Source of the DNA: an uncultured Coriobacteriaceae bacterium
GTDB lineage: Bacteria > Actinomycetota > Coriobacteriia > Coriobacteriales > Atopobiaceae
DNA length: 64,000 nt
Direction: 5' to 3'
NCBI GenBank assembly: GCA_902778135.1
Contig: CACYWP010000013.1
Coordinates: 26,445-90,444 of the forward strand
The notes under the pieces were generated by a model, which saw only the letters and a program-made list of their open reading frames with translations, had not been told where the DNA came from and searched no databases. This document shows, one piece after another, positions 9,154-18,276 of this stretch. Each line of letters begins with the position of its first letter. The first letter of the stretch is position 1. Made by a program: the position numbers and the translations under genes.

Positions 9154-9910
9154 GATGCCTCCTTTGTCCGAGGCAAAGGATAACGCAAGGTGGCATGGGC
9201 GGTGCGGCTGCGAGCGATACGCGCTGGTGACGCGAAAGGCGGCCGGTACGGGCAGTTTCGCGTCGTTCGTGCGGTGCGGTCGTAAGAGCAACGTACCGAT
9301 GATTAGCGGAAAGAAAAAGGATAGATAACCAGAAAGCGGGAAGAGACGTCGCCTCGCCCCTCCCCGCTTATGACATCCGTGCTGTGGCAGTCCGGAATGA
9401 TATGGATTGCACGGATAGTCAACACATCGTTGGGCAGCCCCCTACGCCTGTGCGCCGCCACACTGGGCGATGATCTCGTCCGAGAGCTCGAGGGTATGGT
9501 CTCTGTAGTTAACCTCAGGCTTTCTTCGCCGTTGACAACCCACTTCTCCAGGCCACCTTACAGAACGCGGATATTCCTGGACAGGAGGCTAAGAACCTCC
9601 CCGGTCGCCCTACCGAAACCGCAGCCCTTATATTCAAACCGTCTCTATGATTTCGCCGCTCTCTCTTTCGCCGATTCTTCACCAGTGCCCATGGCTCCCC
9701 TGCCAATCGAAACGCATGTCCTGTGCCATGTGGCCCTTGGCCACCTGCTGCAGGCGTGCGCCGCAGTTGATCTTGCCGTAGACGCAACTCAGCGCGCACT
9801 AGGCGGCGGGCTGGCCGCTCTGAGATTACCGGGAGAACAAGTCGCTGACGTCCTATTCCATCGCGGAGTACGACCCACAGGCCACCTAGCTGGGACTTGC
9901 CAACGATGGT
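9154..9910. other. Gene-poor gap with a hairpin repeat and pseudogene debris
   Basis: 757 bp without an intact gene. Left part: one copy of the 36-nt hairpin repeat with its flank (about 9200-9290). Right part (about 9360-9910): broken protein-like stretches in different frames, for example minus-strand peptides ending ELSDEIIAQCGGAQA and, near 9700-9790, GKINCGARLQQVAKGHMAQDM, and a plus-strand piece SLTSYSIAEYDPQAT. None has a start, a ribosome site and full length. They look like remnants of one or more decayed genes of unknown family. Confidence 0.5.
9229..9264. repeat. 36-nt hairpin repeat, copy 1
   Basis: Arms GACGCGAAA / TTTCGCGTC pair perfectly over 9 bp. This copy has C-G and G-C where copy 5 has other pairs, i.e. 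compensated changes. Flanked by the sequence GCGAGCGATACGCGCTGGT found also at 25.2 kb. Confidence 0.7.
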
Positions 9911-11128
9911 TTAGGAGCGGGTAAATTTTTCCTGCATGGCGAGCTTGACAGTTTTTACAGCCTTACTTACTTTTGGGCCTATCAAAGATTTGATTCTTCG
10001 CTTGAGAATCCCTTTCGCAAAATAGCATCCTAGGAGAGAGTTGAAGTCGTTGCTGTCAATCGATGCAAGGATTGTGTCTCTTAGTTCCGGCCTCTTTGCA
10101 GGACGAACGAGCGCACCGTTTGCCGGCAGTGCCTCTGCCACATCAATGGGTGTAATACTAAGCGTTTTTTCTAACAATGGCAGGAGTGACTTCGCGCGTG
10201 TTCCTGTCACCGCCATGAGGGATACCCCGAGTCTCCTCTCGCGCACAGGCATGCGATTGTCGCCCAAACCCCAGAAGTCGCCAGCCGTGAAGTCGGACTG
10301 GCGGCGGACAGCGCAGTACCTGCACCGATAGCACGACTCCCTTAGGTACAGGCTTCGGATGTATCCGTACATGAAGGCGTCGTTCCTATCGCGCAGCTCC
10401 TCGACGCCGCCCTGTCCCGTCACCGAGAGGACCGCGTGGGAGCTGTCCTCCCAGCCCCATCTCCCTCCCTTGTCCCTGAACCTGATACCTGCCACAACCT
10501 TCCCGAGCCTGCGCTCCTGACTCCGCCGGTACGCGTCCACAACCCGTCTGCTCGTCACGCCGTGGCAGAGCACCTCCATGGTGACGAGGTCGGGGCTGTC
10601 GCCCAGCTTCCCGAAATAAGAGCGCAACCCCGCCAGCTGACAGGGGGTTCCGGTGAACAGGACGCGACGGTGCTGCAGCAGGCAGGCTCTCGCCTCCTCG
10701 TAGGACTCCCACGCCAACGACTGGCTGTACTTTGACAGCCTCATCGGCTCGATCCCTGCGAGGTCCTCGGCCCGCGCGTGGCGCACCTCGCCGGACACGT
10801 CCTCGCGCACGGCGCCGAAGACGACTCCGCCGTCGGACAGCACGAGCTCAGCAAGTGCATCAAACACCCCGCCCGAGCTGCAGCGCTTTAGGATATTAGG
10901 ATCGCGGTGTTGCGCCATATAGTATTCGGAGTCCTCTTGGGCCTCGCCCGGCATAACGTTTGCCGGACACGCCCTCGCACACCTCCCGCACGAAACGCAG
11001 GTGCCCTCTTCGATGACGGGGTAGAGGAAGCCCTCGCTGTCCTCCACCATGGAGATGCAGCCCACCGGGCACACGACGAAGCAGCAGCCGCAGCCCGTGC
11101 ACCCTAGCCTGGCAGTGATCTCACGCAT
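9911..11128 (-). CDS. Coenzyme F420 hydrogenase/dehydrogenase beta-subunit-like iron-sulfur protein
   Basis: 405 residues. The N-terminus is a two-cluster ferredoxin domain: C10-xx-C13-xx-C16-xxx-C20-P and then CVSCGRCARACP. The rest matches the FrhB-type N- and C-terminal domains (KRCSSGGVFDALAELVL, VLFTGTPCQLAGLRSYFG, CYRCRYCAVRRQSDFTAGDFWG). Family members in polysaccharide loci usually lie beside a polysaccharide pyruvyl transferase, as here two genes upstream; a role in reducing or modifying a sugar precursor is inferred, and no F420 genes are visible. It is the last gene of the operon. The start at 11128 follows AAAGGA. Confidence 0.85.
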   Translation of the reverse strand: MREITARLGCTGCGCCFVVCPVGCISMVEDSEGFLYPVIEEGTCVSCGRCARACPANVMPGEAQEDSEYYMAQHRDPNILKRCSSGGVFDALAELVLSDGGVVFGAVREDVSGEVRHARAEDLAGIEPMRLSKYSQSLAWESYEEARACLLQHRRVLFTGTPCQLAGLRSYFGKLGDSPDLVTMEVLCHGVTSRRVVDAYRRSQERRLGKVVAGIRFRDKGGRWGWEDSSHAVLSVTGQGGVEELRDRNDAFMYGYIRSLYLRESCYRCRYCAVRRQSDFTAGDFWGLGDNRMPVRERRLGVSLMAVTGTRAKSLLPLLEKTLSITPIDVAEALPANGALVRPAKRPELRDTILASIDSNDFNSLLGCYFAKGILKRRIKSLIGPKVSKAVKTVKLAMQEKFTRS

Positions 11129-11180
11129 GGGGGACCATCCTTTCGAGGAAAAGCGGGATAAGGCGGTATCGAGCGGCCTG

Positions 11181-12623
11181 CTACTTGCCCATCGGGGAGC
11201 ATGCGTACGACATCGCCCTGTCGCGGTTGAGGACTGCCGCGAGGACCGCCGCGAGCAGGAGGCCGTAGCGGACCAGCGGGTGCGCGTAGGTGGGAACGAA
11301 GAGCAGCCCCACCACGACGAAGGCGCCGCCGATGGCCATGAGCGCTCGCATGTCGTACGGCCGTGCCCCATCGAGGTGCTCGTCGCACACGCGGTTCACG
11401 TAGAACATGTGTATGAGCGCGTTCACCACCGAGCACGCGAGGGTCGTGTAACCCGCCGCCACGTAGCCGAATCGCGGGATGCACACGAGGTTGAGGCCAA
11501 CATTGGCGAGCGCGCTCACCAGCGTCGCCGTTGTCGTATAGGCCCTCTTCTCGAAGTAGAACTCGAAAGGCGCGAGGCAGAGGTACAGGTACGCGAAGAC
11601 GCCGTTGACCGCGACGGGCACGATGACATAGATGGCCTCGTAGTACTCCGGCGGGGCGAAGACGGCGACCAGCTCCGGCGCGACCGCGATCAGTGCGAGG
11701 TTCATGGCGCCGACGACAGCTATGGACGGGTAGACCACGCGGCGCACCGCGCCCTCCTCTCCAGCACGGATGCGCTGGTATATCCAAGGACTCACGGCCT
11801 TGTTGAGGGCGTCGTTGACCATGTTCATGAGCTGGCCGATGGAGTAGGCCAGGCTGTAGATGCCGGCGGCCGACTCCCCGATCATACGCTGCACCATGAT
11901 GCGGTCGGAGCTGGCGAGCACGACGGTGGAAAGATAGTGCGGCACGAGCGGGAGGTTGAAGAGCACCGCATAGCGCCAGAACTCGCCCGAGTAGAACCTC
12001 CTGCCCCTCGCCATCTGCACCACGAAGAAGCCCGTGTAGCAGGCAAGCTCGACGGCGGCGAGCCCCACTATCCTCGCGGTGACCCTGTCCTCGGCGTAAA
12101 TCACCAGCAGTATGCCCACGGTGGGTTTCAGGACCGAGGTAAGCAAGGTGACCGCTACGAGCAACCGATACCTGAAGCGGTTGCGCTGCTCAGTCATCCA
12201 GAAAGTGAACGCCGCGGTGGACCACACCATAACGAGCATCGAGAGCATCTGTATCGTGGTGAGTTGGAACAGTTCGTTCCAGAACTCTTTGGACAGCGTA
12301 TAGACACCGGCCCATGCCAGGCAGAGAACCAGCGTGAGCCCCTGGAGAGTCGACGAGAACTCTCGCTCCCGCTCCTCGAACTTGACCAGCCCCACTAGGT
12401 ATACGCTGGAGCTGAGGTTGAGCGTGATGATGACTGAGACAATAGAGTACCACGAGTTGAAGACGTTGAACTTGCCGTACTCTGGGGTCGTCATAAGCCG
12501 CGTGAATATGGGCGTCGTGATGACCGATATGCCCTTTTGCATGACAGAGCAGAACAGGAACCAGAACGACGCCCTCACCTGTGGGGAGAGGGACCGATAT
12601 TTGTCCCTCAGTCTACTCAACAT
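11181..12623 (-). CDS. Wzx-type polysaccharide flippase
   Basis: 480 residues with about 12-14 hydrophobic segments. The start MLSRLRDKYRSLSPQVRASFW and the first span (ISVITTPIFTRLMTTPEYGK) are typical of MATE/Wzx oligosaccharide flippases, which move lipid-linked repeat units across the membrane. The chosen start at 12623 overlaps the upstream pyruvyl transferase by 11 bp; an earlier ATG at 12659 would increase the overlap. Together with the priming transferase and the polymerase it makes a Wzx/Wzy-dependent pathway. Confidence 0.88.
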   Translation of the reverse strand: MLSRLRDKYRSLSPQVRASFWFLFCSVMQKGISVITTPIFTRLMTTPEYGKFNVFNSWYSIVSVIITLNLSSSVYLVGLVKFEEREREFSSTLQGLTLVLCLAWAGVYTLSKEFWNELFQLTTIQMLSMLVMVWSTAAFTFWMTEQRNRFRYRLLVAVTLLTSVLKPTVGILLVIYAEDRVTARIVGLAAVELACYTGFFVVQMARGRRFYSGEFWRYAVLFNLPLVPHYLSTVVLASSDRIMVQRMIGESAAGIYSLAYSIGQLMNMVNDALNKAVSPWIYQRIRAGEEGAVRRVVYPSIAVVGAMNLALIAVAPELVAVFAPPEYYEAIYVIVPVAVNGVFAYLYLCLAPFEFYFEKRAYTTTATLVSALANVGLNLVCIPRFGYVAAGYTTLACSVVNALIHMFYVNRVCDEHLDGARPYDMRALMAIGGAFVVVGLLFVPTYAHPLVRYGLLLAAVLAAVLNRDRAMSYACSPMGK

Positions 12624-13764
12624 CTCGGCCACCACATTGCCCACAAGTCTCCAACGCATTTTGTAGGAACGCGACTGAACTGTCACGGTCCTCGGCAAGG
12701 CGGGCAAGTGCCGTTGTATAGTCGGTCTCAGGCTGCCGCACGAACATCGACTCGTCCGTCACCACACGATCCTCGAGACCGTACCTCCCAAGGAAGTCAT
12801 CGTACTTGCTGTCCTCGGCCTTTCGTGCACGGCGCAGGAGATAAAACTCCTTCTCATATTGTAGCGAGAATGCACATGCATGAAAGGAGTCCGTAACTAC
12901 CATCGTGGCGTGCTTTATAAGCCAAACGAATTCGTATGGTGTGGCATCCAAAACAACATCATATGGCTGCTCCTCGTCGTTCTCATGCATAGGCAACACC
13001 ACTGTCTGTAATCTTGTTGCATCATCAACGAGTCGTACGTAATCCCAGTAACGCGAATCATCCATAACGAAATAGCAGAGGACATAGCCTTGATTGCTGA
13101 TTGGCACAGAGAGCTCCGCACGATTAGCAAACTCATCCCAGCACATTGTAGTAAGCAGCAACGTGGGGTCCACATTGCGAGAAATCGTCCTTCCTGCAAT
13201 GGGTTCTAGCAATCTTTTTACAGCATCCTCGCGCACACCTACGCCCGAGTAGCGGGAAAGGAGCTTACGTATAGCACCATGATAGAGTCGTGGAATCTCC
13301 TGAGCTCCGATGCTTGGCGAATAGGAAAAACAGGGCAACCCTTCAACGACAGCAAAATCGAGATAATACTTTGAGGGAAAACCCTGCATAGGGTTCCAAA
13401 CGATATCGCTACCCACTACAAAGATGGGATTACGTGCAACAGCCTCACGCCAGCTTCTAGCATCAAAGAATGATTCCTTACGAAAGCATTCCGACAGAGA
13501 GGCATCGAGCCTTGCCTGCCGTACGGCGCTCGGCATGTAAGACGACGGCTGATAAAACTTTCTACGCCGTCTCCCATGGAGCTTGTTGTAAACCCTTGCC
13601 AGCAACAGACTTGGGTGACGAATAAAGCTGCGTGCCACTTTGAATTCGTCAAGCATCCTTACATTGTATCCAAGATGCTCTAAATACTGGGCCAGTGCGT
13701 ATGCTTGAAGGCGCGAACCGTAATTAGCGCTCTTAAAGTAAGTAACAATATAGAGATCTCTCAT
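12613..13764 (-). CDS. Polysaccharide pyruvyl transferase family protein
   Basis: 383 residues. MRDLYIVTYFKSANYGSRLQAYAL is the usual N-terminal signature of this family, which adds pyruvate ketals from PEP to sugars. Further landmarks are the central VGSDIVWNPM and the C-terminal donor-site region VTDSFHACAFSLQYEKEF. The start has GGGAGATAG upstream and overlaps the previous gene's stop as ATGA. The coding sequence is lower in GC than the core genes, as are the next four genes upstream. Confidence 0.85.
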   Translation of the reverse strand: MRDLYIVTYFKSANYGSRLQAYALAQYLEHLGYNVRMLDEFKVARSFIRHPSLLLARVYNKLHGRRRRKFYQPSSYMPSAVRQARLDASLSECFRKESFFDARSWREAVARNPIFVVGSDIVWNPMQGFPSKYYLDFAVVEGLPCFSYSPSIGAQEIPRLYHGAIRKLLSRYSGVGVREDAVKRLLEPIAGRTISRNVDPTLLLTTMCWDEFANRAELSVPISNQGYVLCYFVMDDSRYWDYVRLVDDATRLQTVVLPMHENDEEQPYDVVLDATPYEFVWLIKHATMVVTDSFHACAFSLQYEKEFYLLRRARKAEDSKYDDFLGRYGLEDRVVTDESMFVRQPETDYTTALARLAEDRDSSVAFLQNALETCGQCGGRDVE

Positions 13765-15062
13765 ACGCTATCTCCCGTATGATTGTCTATATACTTAAAT
13801 TGGAAATCTCGTTTCATTTCTCTTTGATCGATGTGAAACCCCTCAAGCACATCAGAAAGACCAACACCTATTAGGAGGAGAAAGGGATTGTAAAACAAAT
13901 TCATCATGAGATTGTCAACCATGCCATGCAGGGCCAACCCGATAAGAACTGCAGATAGTCGATAGTCACACCGTTCATATGCATTCAGCGAGAGGGCCGT
14001 CATCCCTGCTATGTAAGCAGTGAACATTATGAGACCCCCTTCAAGCAATATCCTTACATACAGACAGTCAATATAGAAGTACTCGCCTGAAACCCTCTCC
14101 CCCAGCACGTTCAGGCCGTTGCCAACAATATCGCCACCCATGGCTGTACCAAATAGGGAAAGTCCGTAGCGTTCCAAGGCCCGCTTGCCAAAAAGAAGCC
14201 GCGAACTCAGCGCCTGGTTCAATGCAAACATATAATTGTTGGATGGTTCGTAAAGGAAGGTGAGCACGATAGATACGAGTGCGCATGCAATGAAGCTTAG
14301 GCATGATACGATGCAGAACCAGCGCTGCGAAAACAATCTCCCACGCGATAAATGCTGAAAACCAATCAAAATGAGTACAAAGATTCCAAGGTAAAACGAC
14401 AGACGGCTATCTGTCGCAAGATAGAGCCTGTAGCTCGTAAAACCAAGAAGCATCATGCTGATTAGATATGCTCGCCTACTCGACAGGTATGCCAAGGAGC
14501 AGACGACCCCAAAGAAGGCCGCCGAAGGATAGAGGGCATATCTAAATCCCAGATACGACCTCTCTCTGCCTCCAATTACAACTTGATGGTAGTTTGCTAT
14601 GATACCTAGATATGATGAAGCTATAACGAAAGCCACACTCGCTGCGATAGTGGCACTTGAAACCAGCAACAATGTCCTCGGACTTCTATTGCGAGCACCC
14701 CAGATGAACAGAAAAGCATCAACGTGTGTCCTCTGTCCTATATGCCATGCGATGAGTGCAAGGAGAATACAAATGCCAGTCGAAGCAAGAGAACGAATGG
14801 TAACCCTCATCCTGCTTAACTCGCTGAAGGCAATCAACACCAGGCAGGTTAAGCGAAGATACCTTACGAACCCCATCATCTGCAGCGCATAGAAAGACAT
14901 ATTGATAACATTGACCGCAGTCCAGATTGCAAGAGAGAGGTAATAGATGAAGTCAGAAACTGTAATCCTAGACAAAAAAACGTATAATGAGTCATGGCTA
15001 GTGTGATAGGTCGATAAACTAATTCGCCCATCATCGCAATATGATGCTGTATATTTCGTCAA
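13761..15062 (-). CDS. Multi-span membrane protein, probable O-antigen/polysaccharide polymerase (Wzy)
   Basis: 433 residues with about 10-12 membrane spans, several separated by short basic loops, and a larger loop around residues 270-320 containing RLLFGKRALERYGLSLFG. Wzy polymerases are poorly conserved in sequence, so the call rests on topology and on being the only such protein in a cluster with a Wzx flippase and a priming transferase. The start is a TTG at 15062 preceded by GGAGGAATAG. The stop overlaps the next gene's ATG. Confidence 0.65.
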   Translation of the reverse strand: MTKYTASYCDDGRISLSTYHTSHDSLYVFLSRITVSDFIYYLSLAIWTAVNVINMSFYALQMMGFVRYLRLTCLVLIAFSELSRMRVTIRSLASTGICILLALIAWHIGQRTHVDAFLFIWGARNRSPRTLLLVSSATIAASVAFVIASSYLGIIANYHQVVIGGRERSYLGFRYALYPSAAFFGVVCSLAYLSSRRAYLISMMLLGFTSYRLYLATDSRLSFYLGIFVLILIGFQHLSRGRLFSQRWFCIVSCLSFIACALVSIVLTFLYEPSNNYMFALNQALSSRLLFGKRALERYGLSLFGTAMGGDIVGNGLNVLGERVSGEYFYIDCLYVRILLEGGLIMFTAYIAGMTALSLNAYERCDYRLSAVLIGLALHGMVDNLMMNLFYNPFLLLIGVGLSDVLEGFHIDQREMKRDFQFKYIDNHTGDSV

Positions 15063-15122
15063 CTATTCCTCCGCAATCAAACTCCTATAATCGCTTTGGC
15101 GTTATGTAATCGCATCTAGCCT

Positions 15123-16136
15123 CTACTTTGGTTCCCAGTACTTCTTTTGCCTTAGATCAAGTAGCGTGAGAGGCCAATACGCCAAATAATGACTATTCCT
15201 TAGAATTCGCGTTAGTTTTCTGAATCCGGCAGCTTTATATAGTTCTGTACTTGCCAAGTGAAGGCGCTTTTCCCATCTACGGATTTCGTTAAAGTTCCTA
15301 CGCGAACGAGGTAGCATCAGAAGCAGTTTTAAATATGTGCTGTAATGCGCCGCTACTGTGCCAAGCAAAGCTTGTTTCTTATCATCTCGCTGCAAACCCT
15401 CAAAAAGCGATAGCTCCTCGCTGGTGACGAATTCCAGCTCCTTCTTGTGTGCAATCCTAGATTCCGGTGCGACAGACTGTCCATCGCGACCGATACGGTA
15501 TTCATACAAAGGAACATCGAAAAAGATGATGGTCTCTGACCGACATATACAATTTGCAACATAGAGTTGGTCAGTGAACACGCAATGCTCGGGCAACTCA
15601 AAACGATCCTTCTGCAGCAATTCTGTTTTAATCGACAGCCTCCACATGCTTATGTAGCAGGTATCGGGGAGTGCGCCTACAGGCACAACCTTTTCCGGTT
15701 CAATCCCAAAGCTATCGTCTACAAGACAGGGTTCTTTACCTTCAACACACCGATACATTGGAGTTATTATCGCGTCTGCCTCGCAGTCATCGAGGAGAGA
15801 AATGAGTTTCTGCAGACTCCCCTTGCCAAACCAATCATCCGCATCGAGCAGACGGAAGTACTTTCCCGTTGCTTCTTCCATACTTAAATTGACCGTTGAA
15901 CCATACCCGCCATTCGGCTTGCTAAGCAATCTGAAAGTTCCTGGATATCTTTCTACATAGGATTGTGCTAGCGCTGCCGTACTGTCAGAAGAACCATCAT
16001 CCACAATAAGCACCTCGAGCCGGTTCATCATCTCCCCGCAAAGGCAGGAATCGAGACACTGCTCGATATAGTCCTCCATGTTATATGCTGCCACAGAAAC
16101 GCTTAGCAGCTTGGAATTCATTTCCTCGTTATCCAT
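15123..16136 (-). CDS. Family 2 glycosyltransferase
   Basis: 337 residues. The GT-A fold is clear: LLSVSVAAYNMEDYIEQCLDS, EVLIVDDGSSDSTAALA, and the DxD-like FRLLDADDWFGKGSL near residue 100. It should add one sugar to the lipid-linked repeat unit on the cytoplasmic face. The C-terminal third is basic and lacks membrane spans. The start at 16136 has only a weak ribosome site; an internal ATG 15 bp downstream (GAGGAA before it) is an alternative. Low GC compared with core genes. Confidence 0.85.
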   Translation of the reverse strand: MDNEEMNSKLLSVSVAAYNMEDYIEQCLDSCLCGEMMNRLEVLIVDDGSSDSTAALAQSYVERYPGTFRLLSKPNGGYGSTVNLSMEEATGKYFRLLDADDWFGKGSLQKLISLLDDCEADAIITPMYRCVEGKEPCLVDDSFGIEPEKVVPVGALPDTCYISMWRLSIKTELLQKDRFELPEHCVFTDQLYVANCICRSETIIFFDVPLYEYRIGRDGQSVAPESRIAHKKELEFVTSEELSLFEGLQRDDKKQALLGTVAAHYSTYLKLLLMLPRSRRNFNEIRRWEKRLHLASTELYKAAGFRKLTRILRNSHYLAYWPLTLLDLRQKKYWEPK

Positions 16137-16175
16137 TCGATACCATTCGATCCTATTCGTCGACCTATTCTCTTG

Positions 16176-16574
16176 CTATTGCTTTTCCCTTAGGTCCTGC
16201 TTAATCTGTGTAGTCGAAATCTCGGGCGTCCTTGGTAGGTATACGACATCCACACCCTCGTCGCGCAGGAAGTCGAACTTGCCCTCCCAGTCGTCACCCA
16301 TCACGAACACGTCCACGTGGTACTCGCGTACGTCTGTGACCTTCTGATCCCACTCCTCTTCTGGAATGACAAGATCGACGTAGCGCACAGCTTCCAAAAG
16401 TCGCTTCCGCTCTTCGTAAGAGAAGTAGCAGCGCTTCTGCTTTTCATTCCAGTTGAATTCGTCGGTCGAGAGGGCAACGATGAGGTAATCGCCCAGCTCC
16501 CTCGCCCGCTGCAAAAGATTGATGTGTCCGTAGTGCAGCAAGTCGTACGTCCCGTAAGTGATTACCCTTCGCAT
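16176..16574 (-). CDS. tagD: Glycerol-3-phosphate cytidylyltransferase
   Basis: 132 residues, the standard TagD length. The CTP-binding HxGH motif is in GTYDLLHYGHINLLQRAR (His14, His17) and the second motif is RTPEISTTQIK near the end. It makes CDP-glycerol from CTP and sn-glycerol-3-phosphate. No TagF-type polymerase is in the window; the two neighbouring LicD-family proteins are the likely users of the CDP-linked donor (inference). The start overlaps the upstream LicD stop by 13 bp and has GGAGGAGAG. Confidence 0.9.
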   Translation of the reverse strand: MRRVITYGTYDLLHYGHINLLQRARELGDYLIVALSTDEFNWNEKQKRCYFSYEERKRLLEAVRYVDLVIPEEEWDQKVTDVREYHVDVFVMGDDWEGKFDFLRDEGVDVVYLPRTPEISTTQIKQDLREKQ

Positions 16575-17413
16575 GAACTCTCCTCCCCCAACGAGATGAC
16601 CGTCATTCGGTGTTGCTGACCGCGCTGCTCTTCTGGTGGCAACGTCATGTAGTCGCCGTACATCTGAGTGAGAACCTTGTTGTACTCAACAGGGCAGGGA
16701 ATCGTGGTGTCCTCGAAGGGAAGCTCGATCCCATTTCCAAACCATTCTTTGGGAAACATTTCTCGGAATTTGTATGCGCCAAACATGTTGACGAACCAAC
16801 CCTCGCGCTCATAGTCGTACTGGCGCAGTGTTCTCTCTATATGGCACATGAGTTCATACGTGTCCCACTGTGAGCCAAAGCCTGTCTTCTCGCGAAATTT
16901 CATTAATGCGCGTTCATGAAGAGGGCGATTCTCACGATGTTGGTGCACATTCTCTTCATACATCGAAAACTGAATCTTCATGCGTTCATATAGCAGCCGA
17001 TACTTGTGAACCGTACGAAGAAGTGTGTTGCTAGGCATGGCATCAAGAGGGAACACGTCCAGCCAAACCGAAGTGTTCTCTGTCACGTTGGCGTGGTTGA
17101 GCTGAATTTTGGTACGTGTGTCCTTGATGATGCAAATGAACATCGGGTGGCTCTCGCCTTGCTCATCCCTATAAGTCTTCGGCACGAGGTATGAAGGAAG
17201 CTCGCGCTTGGCGATACCAACAAACCTATCGTAGTCGGGACGGGGCAACGCGATGTCGATGTCGTCATCCCAGGGTATGAACCCCCCGTGACGTACGGCT
17301 CCTAGGAGCGTCCCACCGAGAGCATAGAACCGCAGGTCTTCACTCCTACAGATTTCTGCCACCTGCTTATACATCGCGAGCTCTCGTTCTTGCAGCAGCG
17401 TTAGAGTCGACAT
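16562..17413 (-). CDS. LicD-family phosphotransferase (downstream copy)
   Basis: 283 residues. LicD/fukutin-family core: LRFYALGGTLLGAVRHGG, FIPWDDDIDIALPRPDYD with the metal-binding aspartates, and the C-terminal CPVEYNKVLTQMYGDYMTLP. Family members transfer a phospho-alcohol (phosphocholine, ribitol-phosphate, glycerol-phosphate) from a CDP-activated donor to a glycan. With tagD next door, glycerol-phosphate is the best guess. The ATG overlaps the preceding gene's stop (TGATG). It is about half identical by eye to the upstream paralogue and has the intact C-terminus that the paralogue lacks in frame. Confidence 0.88.
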   Translation of the reverse strand: MSTLTLLQERELAMYKQVAEICRSEDLRFYALGGTLLGAVRHGGFIPWDDDIDIALPRPDYDRFVGIAKRELPSYLVPKTYRDEQGESHPMFICIIKDTRTKIQLNHANVTENTSVWLDVFPLDAMPSNTLLRTVHKYRLLYERMKIQFSMYEENVHQHRENRPLHERALMKFREKTGFGSQWDTYELMCHIERTLRQYDYEREGWFVNMFGAYKFREMFPKEWFGNGIELPFEDTTIPCPVEYNKVLTQMYGDYMTLPPEEQRGQQHRMTVISLGEESSCEG

Positions 17414-18276
17414 CAGCGCTCACCCCGCCATGCGCAGGAGTATCGCGCGGGAGTTGCAGCACCGTGATGCAGTGGTGCAGGTCGCGCTCTTCCTCCCTCG
17501 GCGGCTGCATATAGTCGCCGTACATCTGAGTGAGCACCTTGTCGTATTCGACGGGGCAACGTATGCTGCCTTCCTGGAATGGCAGTGACACCCCCCTCGA
17601 ACCTTTTTTTGGGAAACATCTCGCGGAACTTGTACGCACCGAATAGGTTCACGAAGTAGTCCTCGCTCTCATAGTCGAAGTAGCGGGCGATTCCCTCCGT
17701 CTCGGCAAGAATCTCGACTGGATTCCAGTTGGAGCCCAGCCTGGTCACCTCGCGAAACCGCATGAGTGCCTTCTCGTGGAGCGGGCGGTTCGGCTTGTGC
17801 TGGTGGGCGTTAGCCTCGTAGGTGGAGAACTGGAACTTGAGCCTTTGGAACAACAGATGGTACTTCTGGAAGACGCGCAGGACCTTGTTGGAGGGCATCG
17901 CATCTAGCGGGAAGACGTCGGTCCAGATGGGCATCTCCTTAGCCTCGTTGGCCACGCCGTACGAGACGAGCGTGCCAACGCGGCCCACGCGAGTCATGTA
18001 GGTTGGTGCCGAATCATCAGGCATGGTCTTGTAATTCTGGATGACGAAGCGGTCGGGTAGCTCCCGCTCGCAGATGTCAAGCAACGCGTCGTAGTCCGGC
18101 CTGGGCATGGCGATGTCGATGTCGTCGTCCCACGGGATGAAGCCCTGGTGACGCACTGCACCGAGCAGTGTGCCCCCGAGTGCGTAGTAGGACAGGTCAT
18201 GCTTCTCGCAGATGGACTCGACTTCGCGCAGAATCTCTAGGTCGATCTTCTGAAGCTCATTGAGACTGCCAGCCAT
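17413..18276 (-). pseudogene. LicD-family phosphotransferase (upstream copy), frameshifted near the C-terminus
   Basis: The reading frame gives 287 residues with an intact LicD core (LSYYALGGTLLGAVRHQG, FIPWDDDIDIAMPRPDYD). After KFREMFPKK the frame leaves homology and ends in an Arg/Ala-rich sequence. The continuation matching the paralogue (CPVEYDKVLTQMYGDYM) is present in another frame from about 17590 down to a stop at 17367. The break lies at a run of seven T (plus strand, 17604-17610) beside six C (17591-17596). It may be a true frameshift, a phase-variable tract or a sequence error. The start is ATG at 18276, overlapping the upstream stop as TGATG. The in-frame stop also forms TGATG with the next gene, so the present frame keeps translational coupling. 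Confidence 0.75.

Noticed and set aside
9370..9924. 184-codon plus-strand frame as a gene
   Set aside because: No ribosome site or recognisable domain, composition changes along its length, and better protein-like pieces appear in other frames; treated as debris.
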